From an uncultured Clostridia bacterium (lineage in GTDB: Bacteria > Bacillota > Clostridia > Christensenellales > CAG-917), in contig CALVKQ010000011.1 in NCBI GenBank assembly GCA_944332815.1, positions 1 through 45,832 of the forward strand: a stretch of DNA of 45,832 nt. The letters run 5' to 3'. Under the pieces are notes generated by a model that saw only the letters and a program-made list of their open reading frames with translations, was not told the DNA's origin and made no database searches. The position numbers were made by a program, and so were the translations under genes. Shown here piece after piece: positions 33,959-43,065 of the stretch (position 1 is its first letter; every line of letters starts with the position of its first letter).

Positions 33959-35242
33959 ATGGCGAAGATAAAAACGCTGGGAAGAGCGGCAAGACACGCA
34001 GGACTGCGCGTGGGCGACGAGTTGACCTCGCTTGGAGGAACTCCCGTCGAGGATGTGTTGGACTGCCTTTATTACGACGGAGAAGAGAAGTTCGACGCCG
34101 AGGTAGTGCGCGGCGGAAAGAAGCGCGTGTTCAGGATAAAAAAGCGCGCCGACGAGCCTCTCGGCATAGAACTGGAAGAGGAGATGCGTCCCATGCGCTG
34201 CCGCAACAAGTGCGTGTTCTGCTTTGTGGACCAGCTCCCGAAAGGTATGCGAGAAAGCCTTTACGTCAAGGACGACGACTACCGTTACAGTTTCATAAGC
34301 GGCAGTTACGTCACGTTGACCAACCTTTCCGACGGGGACGTGGACAGGGTGATCCGCTTGCATCTCAGTCCGATATACATCTCCGTGCACGCGTTCGACG
34401 GCGAAGTGAGGAGGCGGTTGGTCACAAATCCCAACACGGATAAGCTGATAGAACGGATGGAGAAACTGGGCGCAAACGGCATAAAGATGCATACGCAGCT
34501 GGTCGTCGTGCCCGGCATCAACGACGGCGCAGAGCTGGAAAAGAGCATACGCGGTCTGCATTCCGTGGAAGGGGTGGAGAGCGTAGCCGTCGTACCGGTG
34601 GGGCTCACCGCGCACAGGGAGGGGCTTGCCCGACTGCGCGTGGCGACAAAGGAGGAGTCCTCGGAGGCGGTCGCCCTCACCGAAAAGCTCAATGAGGAAT
34701 TCGGCGGCTTTTGCTGGTGTTCGGACGAGTACTACATAAAAGCCGGGCTGCCCCCGAGAGAGTACGGTTATTACGGCGATTTCGAGCAGATAGAGAACGG
34801 CGTCGGGCTGTTTGCGGAGTTCTACGACAACGTGGACTATGAGCTGTCGGAGCGCCCCGATATGCGCCTCGGGAAAAAACTGGCGCTCATAACGGGGGTG
34901 GATTTCGCCCCTTATCTGAAAGAGAAAATGAAGGAAGTGGACGCCAAACTAGGCACTTCAAGCACGGTTTTTGGCATAATAAACCACTTTTTCGGTGAAA
35001 CCATCACCGTCGCGGGTCTGGTGACCGCAGGCGATATCATGGCGCAGGCGGATTGCACGGGAATGGACGCGGCGGTTATACCCGACAATATGTTGAAGGA
35101 GTTCGGCGACGTGTTTTTGGACAACGTGACGGTGAGCGAAGTGGAGCGCGCCCTCGGGGTGCCCGTCATCGTGGTGTCGCACAGCGGAGCCGATCTGGTC
35201 GGACGTATCGCGGGATTTTTCCGTGGGGAGGAGAGAGAATGA
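33959..35242 (+). CDS. DUF512 radical SAM protein with PDZ-like N-terminus
   Basis: 427 residues. Residues 1-60 form a PDZ-like domain (AGLRVGDELTSLGGTPVEDVLDCLYY). The radical SAM-type CxxxCxxC is C81/C85/C88 (CRNKCVFCFVDQLPKGMRESLYVKDDDYRYSF). A DUF512 C-terminal domain follows, with VVPVGLTAHREGL and GVDFAPYL. This uncharacterised family commonly sits directly upstream of der in Clostridia, as here, with a 4-base overlap (ATGA). The link suggests a role around ribosome or translation, but no activity is established. Confidence 0.9.
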   Translation: MAKIKTLGRAARHAGLRVGDELTSLGGTPVEDVLDCLYYDGEEKFDAEVVRGGKKRVFRIKKRADEPLGIELEEEMRPMRCRNKCVFCFVDQLPKGMRESLYVKDDDYRYSFISGSYVTLTNLSDGDVDRVIRLHLSPIYISVHAFDGEVRRRLVTNPNTDKLIERMEKLGANGIKMHTQLVVVPGINDGAELEKSIRGLHSVEGVESVAVVPVGLTAHREGLARLRVATKEESSEAVALTEKLNEEFGGFCWCSDEYYIKAGLPPREYGYYGDFEQIENGVGLFAEFYDNVDYELSERPDMRLGKKLALITGVDFAPYLKEKMKEVDAKLGTSSTVFGIINHFFGETITVAGLVTAGDIMAQADCTGMDAAVIPDNMLKEFGDVFLDNVTVSEVERALGVPVIVVSHSGADLVGRIAGFFRGEERE

Positions 35243-36552
35243 AACCCCTTATCGCAATAGTGGGACGCCCCAATGTCGGCAAGTCCACTCTGTTCAACCG
35301 CATAGCAGGCGGCAAGATCGCCATTGTCGAGGACACTCCCGGCGTCACGCGCGACAGGATATACGCCGACTGCGAATGGTGCGGACACGCATTCACCCTC
35401 ATCGACACCGGAGGTCTGGAACTCAAAAGCGAGGACGAGATGTGGGTGCACATCCGCGCGCAGGTGGAGATAGCGGTGGAGGCAGCCGACGCGATAATCT
35501 ATGTCGTGGACGGCAAGACGGGGCTGACCCTGGACGACGAGGCGATAGCGGCGTATCTGCGCAAGGCGAAAGTGCCTGTGCTGCTCGCCGTCAACAAGAT
35601 AGACAACAACGAACTGCATGAGGCGTACAGGTTCTATTCGCTGGGGTTCGGCGAGCCTTATCCCGTGTCCGCGGCGCAGGGCAAGGGCATGGGCGAACTG
35701 CTGGACGCGGTGACGGACGCAGTGCCTGCCGTCGCGCCGGAGGAGGATGACGACGTCATCAGGATCGCCATCGTGGGCAAGCCCAACGCAGGCAAGAGTT
35801 CCATCGTCAACAGGCTGCTCGGCTACGAGCGCGTCATCGTCAGCAACGTGGCAGGCACGACGCGCGACGCGATAGACACCCCTCTCACGGTGGGTGGGGA
35901 CAATTACGTCCTCATCGACACCGCAGGCATACGCAAAAAGAAGGCGGTGGGCGAGGGATTGGAGCGTTACAGCGTCATCAGGAGCCTGCTCGCGGTCAGG
36001 CGCGCGGACGTTGTGGTCGTGGTGCTGGACGCGGCGGAAGGCGTCACCGAACAGGACGTCAAGATAGCCGGCTATGTTCACGAGCAGGGCAAACCCTCCG
36101 TCATCGTCATGAACAAATGGGACCTTGTCGCAAAGGACACGCATACGATAGAGAAGTACGAAAAACGGTTGCGTGAGGATCTGAAATTCATGGACTACTT
36201 CAAGTCCGTGTACGTGTCGGCGATGACGGGCAAGCGTGCGGACGGCATACTGCCTGCGTGCAGGAAGGTGCTGACCAACAGCCGCCGCAGGATCGCCACG
36301 GGGCTGCTCAACGAGGTGTTGACCGACGCCACCAGGATAAGCGAGCCGCCCTCCAAACTCGGCAAACGTCTGAAACTTTATTACATCACGGAGGTGTCCG
36401 TGGCGCCCCCCACCTTTGTGGTGAAGGTCAACGACCCCGACCTTATGCATTTCAGCTACAAGAGGTATCTTGAAAACGCGCTTCGCCGCAGTTTCGATTT
36501 CTCGGGCACGCCCATCCGCATACTCGTGCGCGGCGGCAGCGAAGAAGAATAA
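35239..36552 (+). CDS. der: Ribosome-assembly GTPase Der (EngA)
   Basis: 437 residues with two tandem GTPase domains and a KH-like C-terminus, the hallmark of Der. Domain 1: GRPNVGKST, DTPGVTRDR, DTGG, NKID. Domain 2 (about 172-345): GKPNAGKSS, NVAGTTRDAIDTP, DTAGIRKKKAVGEGLERYSV, NKWDLV. The C-terminal domain (about 350-437) contains APPTFVVKVNDPDLMHFSYKRYLENALR. It assists 50S subunit maturation. The start at 35239 overlaps the DUF512 stop. Longer frames upstream are shadows of DUF512. Confidence 0.97.
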   Translation: MKPLIAIVGRPNVGKSTLFNRIAGGKIAIVEDTPGVTRDRIYADCEWCGHAFTLIDTGGLELKSEDEMWVHIRAQVEIAVEAADAIIYVVDGKTGLTLDDEAIAAYLRKAKVPVLLAVNKIDNNELHEAYRFYSLGFGEPYPVSAAQGKGMGELLDAVTDAVPAVAPEEDDDVIRIAIVGKPNAGKSSIVNRLLGYERVIVSNVAGTTRDAIDTPLTVGGDNYVLIDTAGIRKKKAVGEGLERYSVIRSLLAVRRADVVVVVLDAAEGVTEQDVKIAGYVHEQGKPSVIVMNKWDLVAKDTHTIEKYEKRLREDLKFMDYFKSVYVSAMTGKRADGILPACRKVLTNSRRRIATGLLNEVLTDATRISEPPSKLGKRLKLYYITEVSVAPPTFVVKVNDPDLMHFSYKRYLENALRRSFDFSGTPIRILVRGGSEEE

Positions 36553-36558
36553 TTGCGC

Positions 36559-36587
36559 TTGCGCTTCGCCGCCTTTTGTGGTAGGAT
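36559..36587 (+). promoter_or_regulatory. Possible promoter of the aminotransferase gene
   Basis: TTGCGC (36559-36564), 17 bases, TAGGAT (36582-36587); GATAAT at 36585-36590 is an alternative -10. Only moderately convincing. Confidence 0.4.
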
Positions 36588-36647
36588 AATTGAAAACGTT
36601 CGCGGAACTTCCGCGCCATGCCGTGACCCACGGCTTTAAGGAGGATC

Positions 36648-37919
36648 ATGGATTATAAGTCTTTTTCCGTTAAGGAACTCGAAGCCCTGTTGCAGGACGA
36701 GCAAAAGAGGTTCAAGAAGCTGGTGAAGGAGGGCAGAAACGTGGATATGACGCGCGGCAGACCCTCCAAAGAACAGCTGGATATCGCGCTGCCCATGCTC
36801 CAAAACGCAGGCAGTTATAACTATTCGGCGGAAACGTCCGACGCGCGCAACTATGGCGACCTCGGCGGCACCAAAGCGTGCAAGGCGTTGTTTGCGGAGC
36901 TGTTCGGCGTGAAGCCCGAGGAAGTGTTCGTCGGGGACGGCAGCAGCCTGGATCTGATGTACACCCTCGTGCATTTCGCAAAACAGTTCGGCGTGCTGGG
37001 CGGCACTCCCTGGAACAACCTCAAAAAGGTGAAGTTCATCTGCCCGGCGCCCGGTTACGACCGTCATTTTTCCATTTGCCAGCAGTTCGGCATCGATATG
37101 ATCACCGTGCGCATGCTGGACGACGGTCCCGATATGGACGTCGTGGAAGCCCTCGTCAGAGAGGACGATTCCATAAAGGGCATCTGGTGCGTGCCCAAGT
37201 ACTCCAATCCCACGGGCATAACCGTCTCGGACAGCGTGGTGGAGAGGCTCGCCACCATGAAGACGGCGGCAAGCGATTTCCGCATTTTCTGGGACAACGC
37301 CTATATGGTGCACAGCCTTTACGACGAGGACGACAAACTCAAAAACATATTCGACGTCGCGCGTAAGGCAGGCACGATGAACAGGATATATTCCTTTGCC
37401 TCCACCTCGAAGATCACCTTCGCAGGCAGCGGCATTTCCGCCATCGCGGCGTCCGAGGAGAACATCAAGGACATCATGGCGAAGATGTTCTTCAAGTGCA
37501 TCAACGCCAACAAGGTCAACCAGGTCATGCACGTCAACTTCCTCAAAAACGCGGACGGCGTGAGGGAAGTCATGAAAAAGCACGCCGCGCTCCTGCGTCC
37601 CAAGTTCGAGCTGTTTGACCGCAAGTTCACCGAGGCGTTCGACGGCGACCAATATGTCAAGTGGTCCAAGCCGCGCGGAGGTTACTTCATTTCCGTGGAC
37701 GTCAAGTCCTGCGCCAAGCGTATTGTGGAACTCGCCGCCACCGCAGGCGTCAAGTTCACCGCAGCAGGAGCCACCTTCCCCTATAAGCTGGACGATATGG
37801 ACAGCAACATCCGCGTCGCGCCCTCCGTGCCTTCCCTCGAAGAGATGGAGTTCGCGATCGACGTCATGATCTCCGCCATACGCCAGGCGCGCATGGAACT
37901 CGTCCTCTCCAAGTCCTAA
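36648..37919 (+). CDS. Class Ic aspartate aminotransferase (PF12897-like)
   Basis: 423-residue PLP fold-type I aminotransferase. VDMTRGRPSKEQLDI at the start, NYGDLGGTKACK, GDGSSLDLMY, CPAPGYDRHF, YSNPTGITVSD, WDNAYMVHSL and SFASTSKITFAGSG with PLP-Lys255 are the marks of the 'Ic' aspartate aminotransferase group (once labelled MocR-like, and distinct from AspC). It would interconvert aspartate/oxaloacetate with glutamate/2-oxoglutarate. AAGGAGG lies 4 bases before the ATG. It follows der but has its own possible promoter. Downstream is a tandem repeat array and a terminator. Confidence 0.92.
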   Translation: MDYKSFSVKELEALLQDEQKRFKKLVKEGRNVDMTRGRPSKEQLDIALPMLQNAGSYNYSAETSDARNYGDLGGTKACKALFAELFGVKPEEVFVGDGSSLDLMYTLVHFAKQFGVLGGTPWNNLKKVKFICPAPGYDRHFSICQQFGIDMITVRMLDDGPDMDVVEALVREDDSIKGIWCVPKYSNPTGITVSDSVVERLATMKTAASDFRIFWDNAYMVHSLYDEDDKLKNIFDVARKAGTMNRIYSFASTSKITFAGSGISAIAASEENIKDIMAKMFFKCINANKVNQVMHVNFLKNADGVREVMKKHAALLRPKFELFDRKFTEAFDGDQYVKWSKPRGGYFISVDVKSCAKRIVELAATAGVKFTAAGATFPYKLDDMDSNIRVAPSVPSLEEMEFAIDVMISAIRQARMELVLSKS

Positions 37920-38165
37920 GCGGACGGCTGACTATGGGCGACGTTCCTATATAAGTGACGGCGGCTAAGCGCAGGGCTGGCTATGTGGTAGATCCCTGCA
38001 TAAATCCTGAGCGGACGGCTGACTATTTGGTAAATCCCTGCATAAGTCCTGAGCGGACAGCTGACTATGGGCGACGTCCCTATATAAGTGACGGTGGCTA
38101 AGCGCAGGGCTGGCTATGTGGTAGATCCCTGCATAAATCCTGAGCGGACAGCTGGCTATGGGATA
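37920..38165. repeat. 133-bp higher-order tandem repeat of ~44-bp monomers
   Basis: Monomers of 42-46 bp begin near 37920, 37965, 38011, 38053, 38098 and 38144. They share GCGGAC-GCTG-CTAT, a variable middle, and ATCCCTGCATAA-TCCTGA or CCTATATAAGTGACGG. Sequence 37920-38010 recurs at 38053-38143 with three mismatches (offset 133). The array begins right after the aminotransferase stop codon. Non-coding in appearance. Confidence 0.8.
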
Positions 38166-38508
38166 CATAAGATACAACATAAACATCATCACACCGGGAC
38201 ATCCGGCAAAGAAAACAGCGAGCAGATGCTCGCTGTTTTTGTATCGACGAAGTGATGTGTTCCATATCAAGTAACATTGCACACATACGAAACGTAAAGG
38301 ACTCCGTCCTTGATCTCACAGTTGTACGAAATGATATAACGTTTTTTTCCTGCGGTCAAGACCTCTCCTAAGGGAAAGAGGCGAGTCCGCGCTCGGATTT
38401 CGGCGCGGATGTGTTTATGTGGGCGGTGTGACAGCTCTCTTTTGCGCGCGGATGTTCCTGCGCGGTGCGGCGCGGAGCTGTCGTTTGACGTTTTGTCGCG
38501 CTCCGTCG
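38166..38508. other. Intergenic region between the repeat array and the spoIVA promoter
   Basis: No supported gene. It contains the terminator at 38212-38240 and a weak hairpin GGACTCCGTCC near 38301. A short minus-strand frame (38267-38536) is open, but has no ribosome binding site and crosses the spoIVA promoter. Confidence 0.5.
38212..38240 (+). terminator. Terminator downstream of the aminotransferase and repeat array
   Basis: Perfect 12-bp stem AAAACAGCGAGC/GCTCGCTGTTTT (38212-38223 with 38228-38239), ending in a T-run. Confidence 0.85.
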
Positions 38509-38537
38509 GAATAATTTGCGCCGAGGGGTCATACATA
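38509..38537 (+). promoter_or_regulatory. Sigma-E-type promoter of spoIVA
   Basis: GAATAAT (38509-38515) fits the Bacillus sigma-E -35 pattern GHATAHT exactly. After 14 bases, CATACATA (38530-38537) fits the -10 pattern CATACAHT in seven of eight positions. The start of transcription would fall about 20 bases before the spoIVA ATG. spoIVA is a known sigma-E gene in Bacillus. Confidence 0.75.
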
Positions 38538-38562
38538 TCAGTAAACCGAAACGGAGGAGTTT

Positions 38563-40041
38563 ATGGACAAATTCGACCTTTATCGCGACATTGCCACTCG
38601 CACGGGAGGGGACGTCTATGTCGGCGTCGTCGGACCCGTGAGGACGGGCAAATCCACTATCATCAAACAGTTTATGGAGAAGCTGGTGGTCGGCGGCATC
38701 GAGAATAAGGATGTGCGCGCACGCGCCGTTGACGAGATACCGCAGTCCGCAGACGGCAAGACCATCATGACCACGCAGCCCAAGTTCGTGCCGGCGGATG
38801 CGGTGAGGGTAGTCTTTCAGGATAACCTTGCGGTCAACATGAGGCTCATCGATTGCGTCGGCTATATGGTGGACGGCGCGCTCGGCGGCGCGGAGGAGGG
38901 CAGAGAACGCATGGTGACCACCCCGTGGTCGGATGAGGAGATGCCCTTTTCGGAGGCGGCGGCGCTCGGCACCGATAAGGTCATCCGCGAGCACAGCACC
39001 GTGGCTATCGCGGTGACCACCGACGGGTCGTTCACCGACATCCCACGTTCCGCCTACGAGCCTGCGGAGGAGCGCGTCATAGAGGAGCTCAAACGCACGG
39101 GCAAACCCTTTTCCATCGTGCTCAACACCGCCGATCCTTCCTCCGAGAGCGCATATGCGCTGAAATGCGAGTTGGAGGAAAAGTACGGCGTCGCGGTTTC
39201 CCTCGTCAATGCGGTCAACATGAGCGAAAGTGACATTTCCGGCATAATGGAGGACATTTTGTTGGAGTTCGGCGTCAGGCTCATCGATTTCGATCTGCCG
39301 CGCTGGGTGCAGGCGCTCACCCCCGACGACGACGTGGTGCGCGAGATAGTCGCCGCCGTTCGCGAGATGGGGGACAAGGTGGACAAGATGAAGGATTACA
39401 CCCTTGCGGACGAGTTCTTCGAAGGGAAGGAATTCTGGCAGACGCCTGCCAAGGTGGAACTGGACGCAGGAAAGGGCAGGATACACATCGCCGTTGAACC
39501 CAAGGAAGACGTGTTCTTCAAGGTGGCGAGCAGAGAGTGCGGCATGGAGATAGCGGACGATTTCGCCCTCCTCCTCCACCTCAAACAGCTTGCGCACGCC
39601 CGCAAGAAGACGGAGAAACTCCTCGACGCGCTGGATCAGGTGGACACCCTCGGCTACGGCATTGTGCTGCCCACCATGGAAGAGATGGTGCTGGAAGAGC
39701 CGGAGATAATCCGTCAGGGGCAGCAATACGGCGTAAGGCTCAAAGCCAGCGCGCCCTCCCTCCACATCATGAAAGTGGACGTAGAAACGGAGGTGCGTCC
39801 CATCGTGGGCAGCGAGCAACAGAGTTCGGAACTGGTGGACGCTATGCTCGGCGACTTCGAGCATGACAAGCAAGCCATCTGGGACACCAACATATTCGGG
39901 AGGTCGCTGTCCTCCCTGGTCGCGGACGGCATCAACAACAAGCTGATGAGCGTGCCCACCGACGCGGAACAGAAACTGCGCAAGACCCTCGGACGCATAG
40001 TCAACGAAGGCAAGGGCGGAGTGATCTGCATCCTGCTGTGA
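38563..40041 (+). CDS. spoIVA: Spore coat morphogenetic ATPase SpoIVA
   Basis: 492 residues, the size of the Bacillus protein. It begins DKFDLYRDIATRTGGDVYVGVVGPVRTGKST, where the P-loop Lys30 binds ATP, and ends in KGGVICILL as expected. RLIDCVGYMVDGALG and MVTTPWSDEEMPFSEAAALGTDKVI are highly conserved family segments. SpoIVA polymerises on the forespore outer membrane by ATP hydrolysis, forming the coat basement layer. It is expressed in the mother cell, in agreement with the sigma-E promoter. GGAGGAG precedes the ATG. It shows that the organism is, or recently was, an endospore former. Confidence 0.98.
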   Translation: MDKFDLYRDIATRTGGDVYVGVVGPVRTGKSTIIKQFMEKLVVGGIENKDVRARAVDEIPQSADGKTIMTTQPKFVPADAVRVVFQDNLAVNMRLIDCVGYMVDGALGGAEEGRERMVTTPWSDEEMPFSEAAALGTDKVIREHSTVAIAVTTDGSFTDIPRSAYEPAEERVIEELKRTGKPFSIVLNTADPSSESAYALKCELEEKYGVAVSLVNAVNMSESDISGIMEDILLEFGVRLIDFDLPRWVQALTPDDDVVREIVAAVREMGDKVDKMKDYTLADEFFEGKEFWQTPAKVELDAGKGRIHIAVEPKEDVFFKVASRECGMEIADDFALLLHLKQLAHARKKTEKLLDALDQVDTLGYGIVLPTMEEMVLEEPEIIRQGQQYGVRLKASAPSLHIMKVDVETEVRPIVGSEQQSSELVDAMLGDFEHDKQAIWDTNIFGRSLSSLVADGINNKLMSVPTDAEQKLRKTLGRIVNEGKGGVICILL

Positions 40042-40149
40042 GCCGCCGGAGCGCTGTCGCACTTGCCGGAAAGCGGCACAAACAGGAGTTTATGATGCCG
40101 AAACGCAGAGTAAAACCGTGATTTATGCAAACCGAAGAAACCCATAAAG

Positions 40150-40178
40150 AAACGCGGAGAGCGTCGCTCTCCGCGTTT
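40150..40178. terminator. Terminator between spoIVA and the UPF0210 gene
   Basis: Perfect 13-bp stem AAACGCGGAGAGC/GCTCTCCGCGTTT (40150-40162 with 40166-40178) between convergent genes, usable from both sides; T-runs are short. Confidence 0.75.
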
Positions 40179-40236
40179 CGCCTGTCCTGCCGAGCGTCCG
40201 TCCGAGGGTGCATGCGAGACGCTTTCGGCGGCATCT

Positions 40237-41586
40237 TTAATTCTTGAAGCTGTGTATGGGGGCAGGGATGCGTCCGCCGCGCGCGATGAAGGCGTCGGCG
40301 TTCTCCTTGCCTACGGGCATTATGGGAGCGTGACCGAGCAGTCCGCCGAACTCCACTTCCCCCTCCTCTTTGCCGCAGACGGGGATGACGCGCACCGCGG
40401 TGGTCTTGTTGTTGATGACGCCTATCGCCGCTTCGTCCGCGATGATGGCGGACACGGTCGCCGCGCTCGTGCTGCCGGGGATGGCTATCATATCCAGTCC
40501 GACGCTGCACACCGAGGTCATGGCTTCCAGTTTGTCCAGCGACAGCGCGCCTTTACGCACCGCTTCTATCATGCCTATGTCTTCGCTGACGGGGATGAAC
40601 GCGCCCGACAGTCCTCCGACGTGCGAGCTCGCCATCGTGCCTCCCTTTTTTACCGCGTCGTTGAGCATCGCAAGACAGGCGGTGGTGCCGTGCGCACCCA
40701 CGGCGGAGAGTCCCATCTCTTCCAGCACTTCGCCCACGCTGTCGTTGCGGATCGGGGTGGGGGCGAGGGAGAGGTCCACGATGCCGAACGCCGCGCCCAA
40801 CGCTTTTGCCGCTTCGCGTCCGACCAGTTCGCCCATCCTCGTTATCTTGAAGGAGGTGTTTTTTATGGTTTCGGACAGCACGTCGCAGCTTTCGCCGCGT
40901 ATGCTTTCAAGCGCCGCTTTGACGACGCCGGGACCCGATATTCCCACGTTCACCACGCAGTCGCCCTCGCTCACGCCGTTGAAAGAACCTGCCATGAAGG
41001 GGTTGTCGTCCACCGCGTTCGCGAATACGACCAGTTTCGCGCAGCCTATCCCGTCGCGGTCCGCGGTGAGGTCGGCGGTGCGTTTTATGACTTCGCCCAT
41101 CAGTTTAACGGCGTCCATGTTTATGCCTGCGCGCGTAGAGCCGACGTTCACGCTCGCGCACACGCGGTCGGTGGAGGCAAGCACTTCCGGGATGGTGAGG
41201 ATGAACGCCTCCTCCTCTTTGGTCATCGCCTTTTGCACGAGGGCGGAGTAGCCGCCGATGAAGTCCACGCCTACCGTTTTTGCGGCGTCGTCCATGGCGA
41301 GCGCGATCTCTCGCCAGCCGCCGCTCGCCGCCCCTATCAGGCTTACGGGGCTTACGGAAAGCCGCTTGTTCACGATGGGTATGCCATATTTGGATTGTAT
41401 CTCTTCCACCACCTCTTTCAGCCTGCCTGCGCGCGAGAGCAGCTTGCGCTTCACGTTGTCCGCGGTGCGCGCGGCGTCCTCCGAGATGCAGTCGAAAAGA
41501 CTGAGGTGCATCGTGACGGTGCGGATGTCGAGATGCTGGTCCTTGATCATCGAGATGGTCTGGATTATTTCCTGTCTGTTAAGCAT
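40237..41586 (-). CDS. UPF0210 (DUF711) family protein
   Basis: 449 residues, the full length of the conserved UPF0210 family, distantly related in fold to pyruvate formate-lyase-type barrels but with no known activity. Marks: the start [70 protein letters not shown] and the C-terminal [21 protein letters not shown]. It lies 10 bases downstream of the UPF0237 ACT-domain gene; this pairing is conserved across Firmicutes and archaea, so the ACT protein probably regulates or partners it. Confidence 0.93.
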   Translation of the reverse strand: MLNRQEIIQTISMIKDQHLDIRTVTMHLSLFDCISEDAARTADNVKRKLLSRAGRLKEVVEEIQSKYGIPIVNKRLSVSPVSLIGAASGGWREIALAMDDAAKTVGVDFIGGYSALVQKAMTKEEEAFILTIPEVLASTDRVCASVNVGSTRAGINMDAVKLMGEVIKRTADLTADRDGIGCAKLVVFANAVDDNPFMAGSFNGVSEGDCVVNVGISGPGVVKAALESIRGESCDVLSETIKNTSFKITRMGELVGREAAKALGAAFGIVDLSLAPTPIRNDSVGEVLEEMGLSAVGAHGTTACLAMLNDAVKKGGTMASSHVGGLSGAFIPVSEDIGMIEAVRKGALSLDKLEAMTSVCSVGLDMIAIPGSTSAATVSAIIADEAAIGVINNKTTAVRVIPVCGKEEGEVEFGGLLGHAPIMPVGKENADAFIARGGRIPAPIHSFKN

Positions 41587-41596
41587 GCTTCCCCCG

Positions 41597-41866
41597 TCAG
41601 ATCCTGTGCATTGAGTTGAAGATGTCCTCGTGCTGGACGCGGATCTCCACCCCCAGCTCCTCCGCCACCGATTGCAGCGCGTCGCCTACCGTGCCTATCG
41701 CAAGCCCTTCTTTCAGGGTGATGAGCATGATCATGGTGAAGTAAGACCCGTGCATGACCGTCTGCGAGATGTCTTCGACGTTGCAGCCGAGTTCGAAAAG
41801 ACGCATGGTGACTTTGGCTATTATGCCCGTGCGGTCTTTGCCTATTACGGAAACTATGGCTCTCAT
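41597..41866 (-). CDS. UPF0237 ACT-domain protein
   Basis: 89 residues forming two ACT-type beta-alpha-beta-beta-alpha-beta halves: [33 protein letters not shown] and [18 protein letters not shown] domains bind amino acids or small ligands. GGAGGG lies 3 bases before the ATG at 41866; an upstream start at 41926 would add an unconserved, Cys-rich extension and overlap the terminator at 41924. First gene of the pair with UPF0210. Confidence 0.9.
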   Translation of the reverse strand: MRAIVSVIGKDRTGIIAKVTMRLFELGCNVEDISQTVMHGSYFTMIMLITLKEGLAIGTVGDALQSVAEELGVEIRVQHEDIFNSMHRI

Positions 41867-41923
41867 AAGCCCTCCAACGGATTTTTTCCAGCCGATTATA
41901 GCACACGCGCGCACGCAAGGCAA

Positions 41924-41948
41924 CAAAAAGGACGGCTGTCGCCGCCCT
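41924..41948 (-). terminator. Terminator of the fructokinase-manA operon
   Basis: An 8-bp stem with one G-T pair (41929-41936 with 41941-41948) and a T-run on the minus strand (41925-41929 as A's). It separates manA from the ACT gene downstream. Confidence 0.7.
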
Positions 41949-41973
41949 TTGCGCCGTTTTCAGAACGTTCCGG

Positions 41974-43065
41974 TCAGTCGTCGCTGCGGCTGGGCAGACA
42001 CTCTATCAGGGTCATGTCGCCGGACGCGCGGAACTTTCCTCTCGCCGCATAAGGCATGAACCAGTAGTCCCCCTTGTGCAGTTCGCGCGAGTAATTTTCG
42101 CCGACGAGCGTGCCGCGCCCTTCAACGACCGCGAACACCGACGGTCCGCTTGAAAGGGTGACGCTGCCCCCCGAGAGGGTATACCTCTTCTCACCGAAAC
42201 AGGGGGTGTGCTCCTTTCCGATGAGGAGTTCCGTCAGCACTCCGTCGCCGCGGAAGAGCGTTTTCGGGGATATCTTGCACTGCGCGACGGCGCTTTCGCC
42301 GTACTTTCCGAAGTCGAACACACTCATCGCCACATCGCGAGGCAGTCCCAGATATTTTTCCTGTTCGGTCACGCGTGAAGAGCCGCACCAGTTTTCTATC
42401 TGTATGGTGAAATCGGTGGGTTCCTGCACTTCCAGGATGGTGCATCCGGCGCCTATGGCGTGTATCAGCCCTGCGTTGATGAGATAGACGTCGCCCACCT
42501 CGACTTTTACGGGATTTATGAGCTCCGTCAGCACGTCGCGCTCGTCAAGACTGCGGTCGGCGTAGGCTTTCAGAGTGTCAAGGTCTATCTTGTCGCGGAA
42601 GCCGAAGTACAGGCAGGCGTCTTCGCTGCGTTTGGCAAGCACCAACCATGCCTCGGTCTTGCCGTAAGGGCTGCCGAAATGCGCCTTTGAGAACTCGGGA
42701 GTGGGGTGGACCTGCACGGGGAGGCGTATCGCGCTGTCCAGATACTTCACCAGGCAGTCGTATTCTATGCCGCCCAGCATCTCGTCCGGGCGCGCGGCGA
42801 GCAGATCGTCAAGGAACATATCCGTGCCTTCCACCACCGACACTCCGTCGCGTTCGCCGAAATAAACGGGATTGATCGCCTTGACCTTGCTTGCCAGCCA
42901 CTCTTCGGGGAAGGAATTGTCCCCCGTAGGATCGGACATGAGGGTGCGGAACCCTTCGCCGCCTATGTAATTGCGGAAGACGCGGTTGCGTTCAAAAAAC
43001 ACGGGAGCGTGCACTGTTTTATCAAGAGCTGCGGCGCAGACGCCGCCCGAAATTTCGTCTTTCAT
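41974..43065 (-). CDS. manA: Mannose-6-phosphate isomerase, class I
   Basis: It interconverts mannose-6-phosphate and fructose-6-phosphate using zinc. 363 residues. Zinc ligands are visible as QVHPTPEF (H120), KTEAW (E138) and AGLIHAIG (H202), with the substrate strand EVQEPTDFTIQIENW and the cupin C-terminus. Its 4-base overlap with the sugar kinase upstream suggests coordinate use of mannose/fructose. No PTS or transporter gene is nearby. Confidence 0.92.
   Translation of the reverse strand: MKDEISGGVCAAALDKTVHAPVFFERNRVFRNYIGGEGFRTLMSDPTGDNSFPEEWLASKVKAINPVYFGERDGVSVVEGTDMFLDDLLAARPDEMLGGIEYDCLVKYLDSAIRLPVQVHPTPEFSKAHFGSPYGKTEAWLVLAKRSEDACLYFGFRDKIDLDTLKAYADRSLDERDVLTELINPVKVEVGDVYLINAGLIHAIGAGCTILEVQEPTDFTIQIENWCGSSRVTEQEKYLGLPRDVAMSVFDFGKYGESAVAQCKISPKTLFRGDGVLTELLIGKEHTPCFGEKRYTLSGGSVTLSSGPSVFAVVEGRGTLVGENYSRELHKGDYWFMPYAARGKFRASGDMTLIECLPSRSDD

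Noticed and set aside
37920..38165. CRISPR array or short-peptide gene
   Set aside because: The monomers abut without spacers and carry stop codons in all useful frames.
38267..38536. 89-codon minus-strand frame ending in a plausible beta-rich sequence
   Set aside because: No ribosome binding site, it covers the spoIVA sigma-E promoter, and its start is within that promoter. It may be a relic, but I cannot support a gene.
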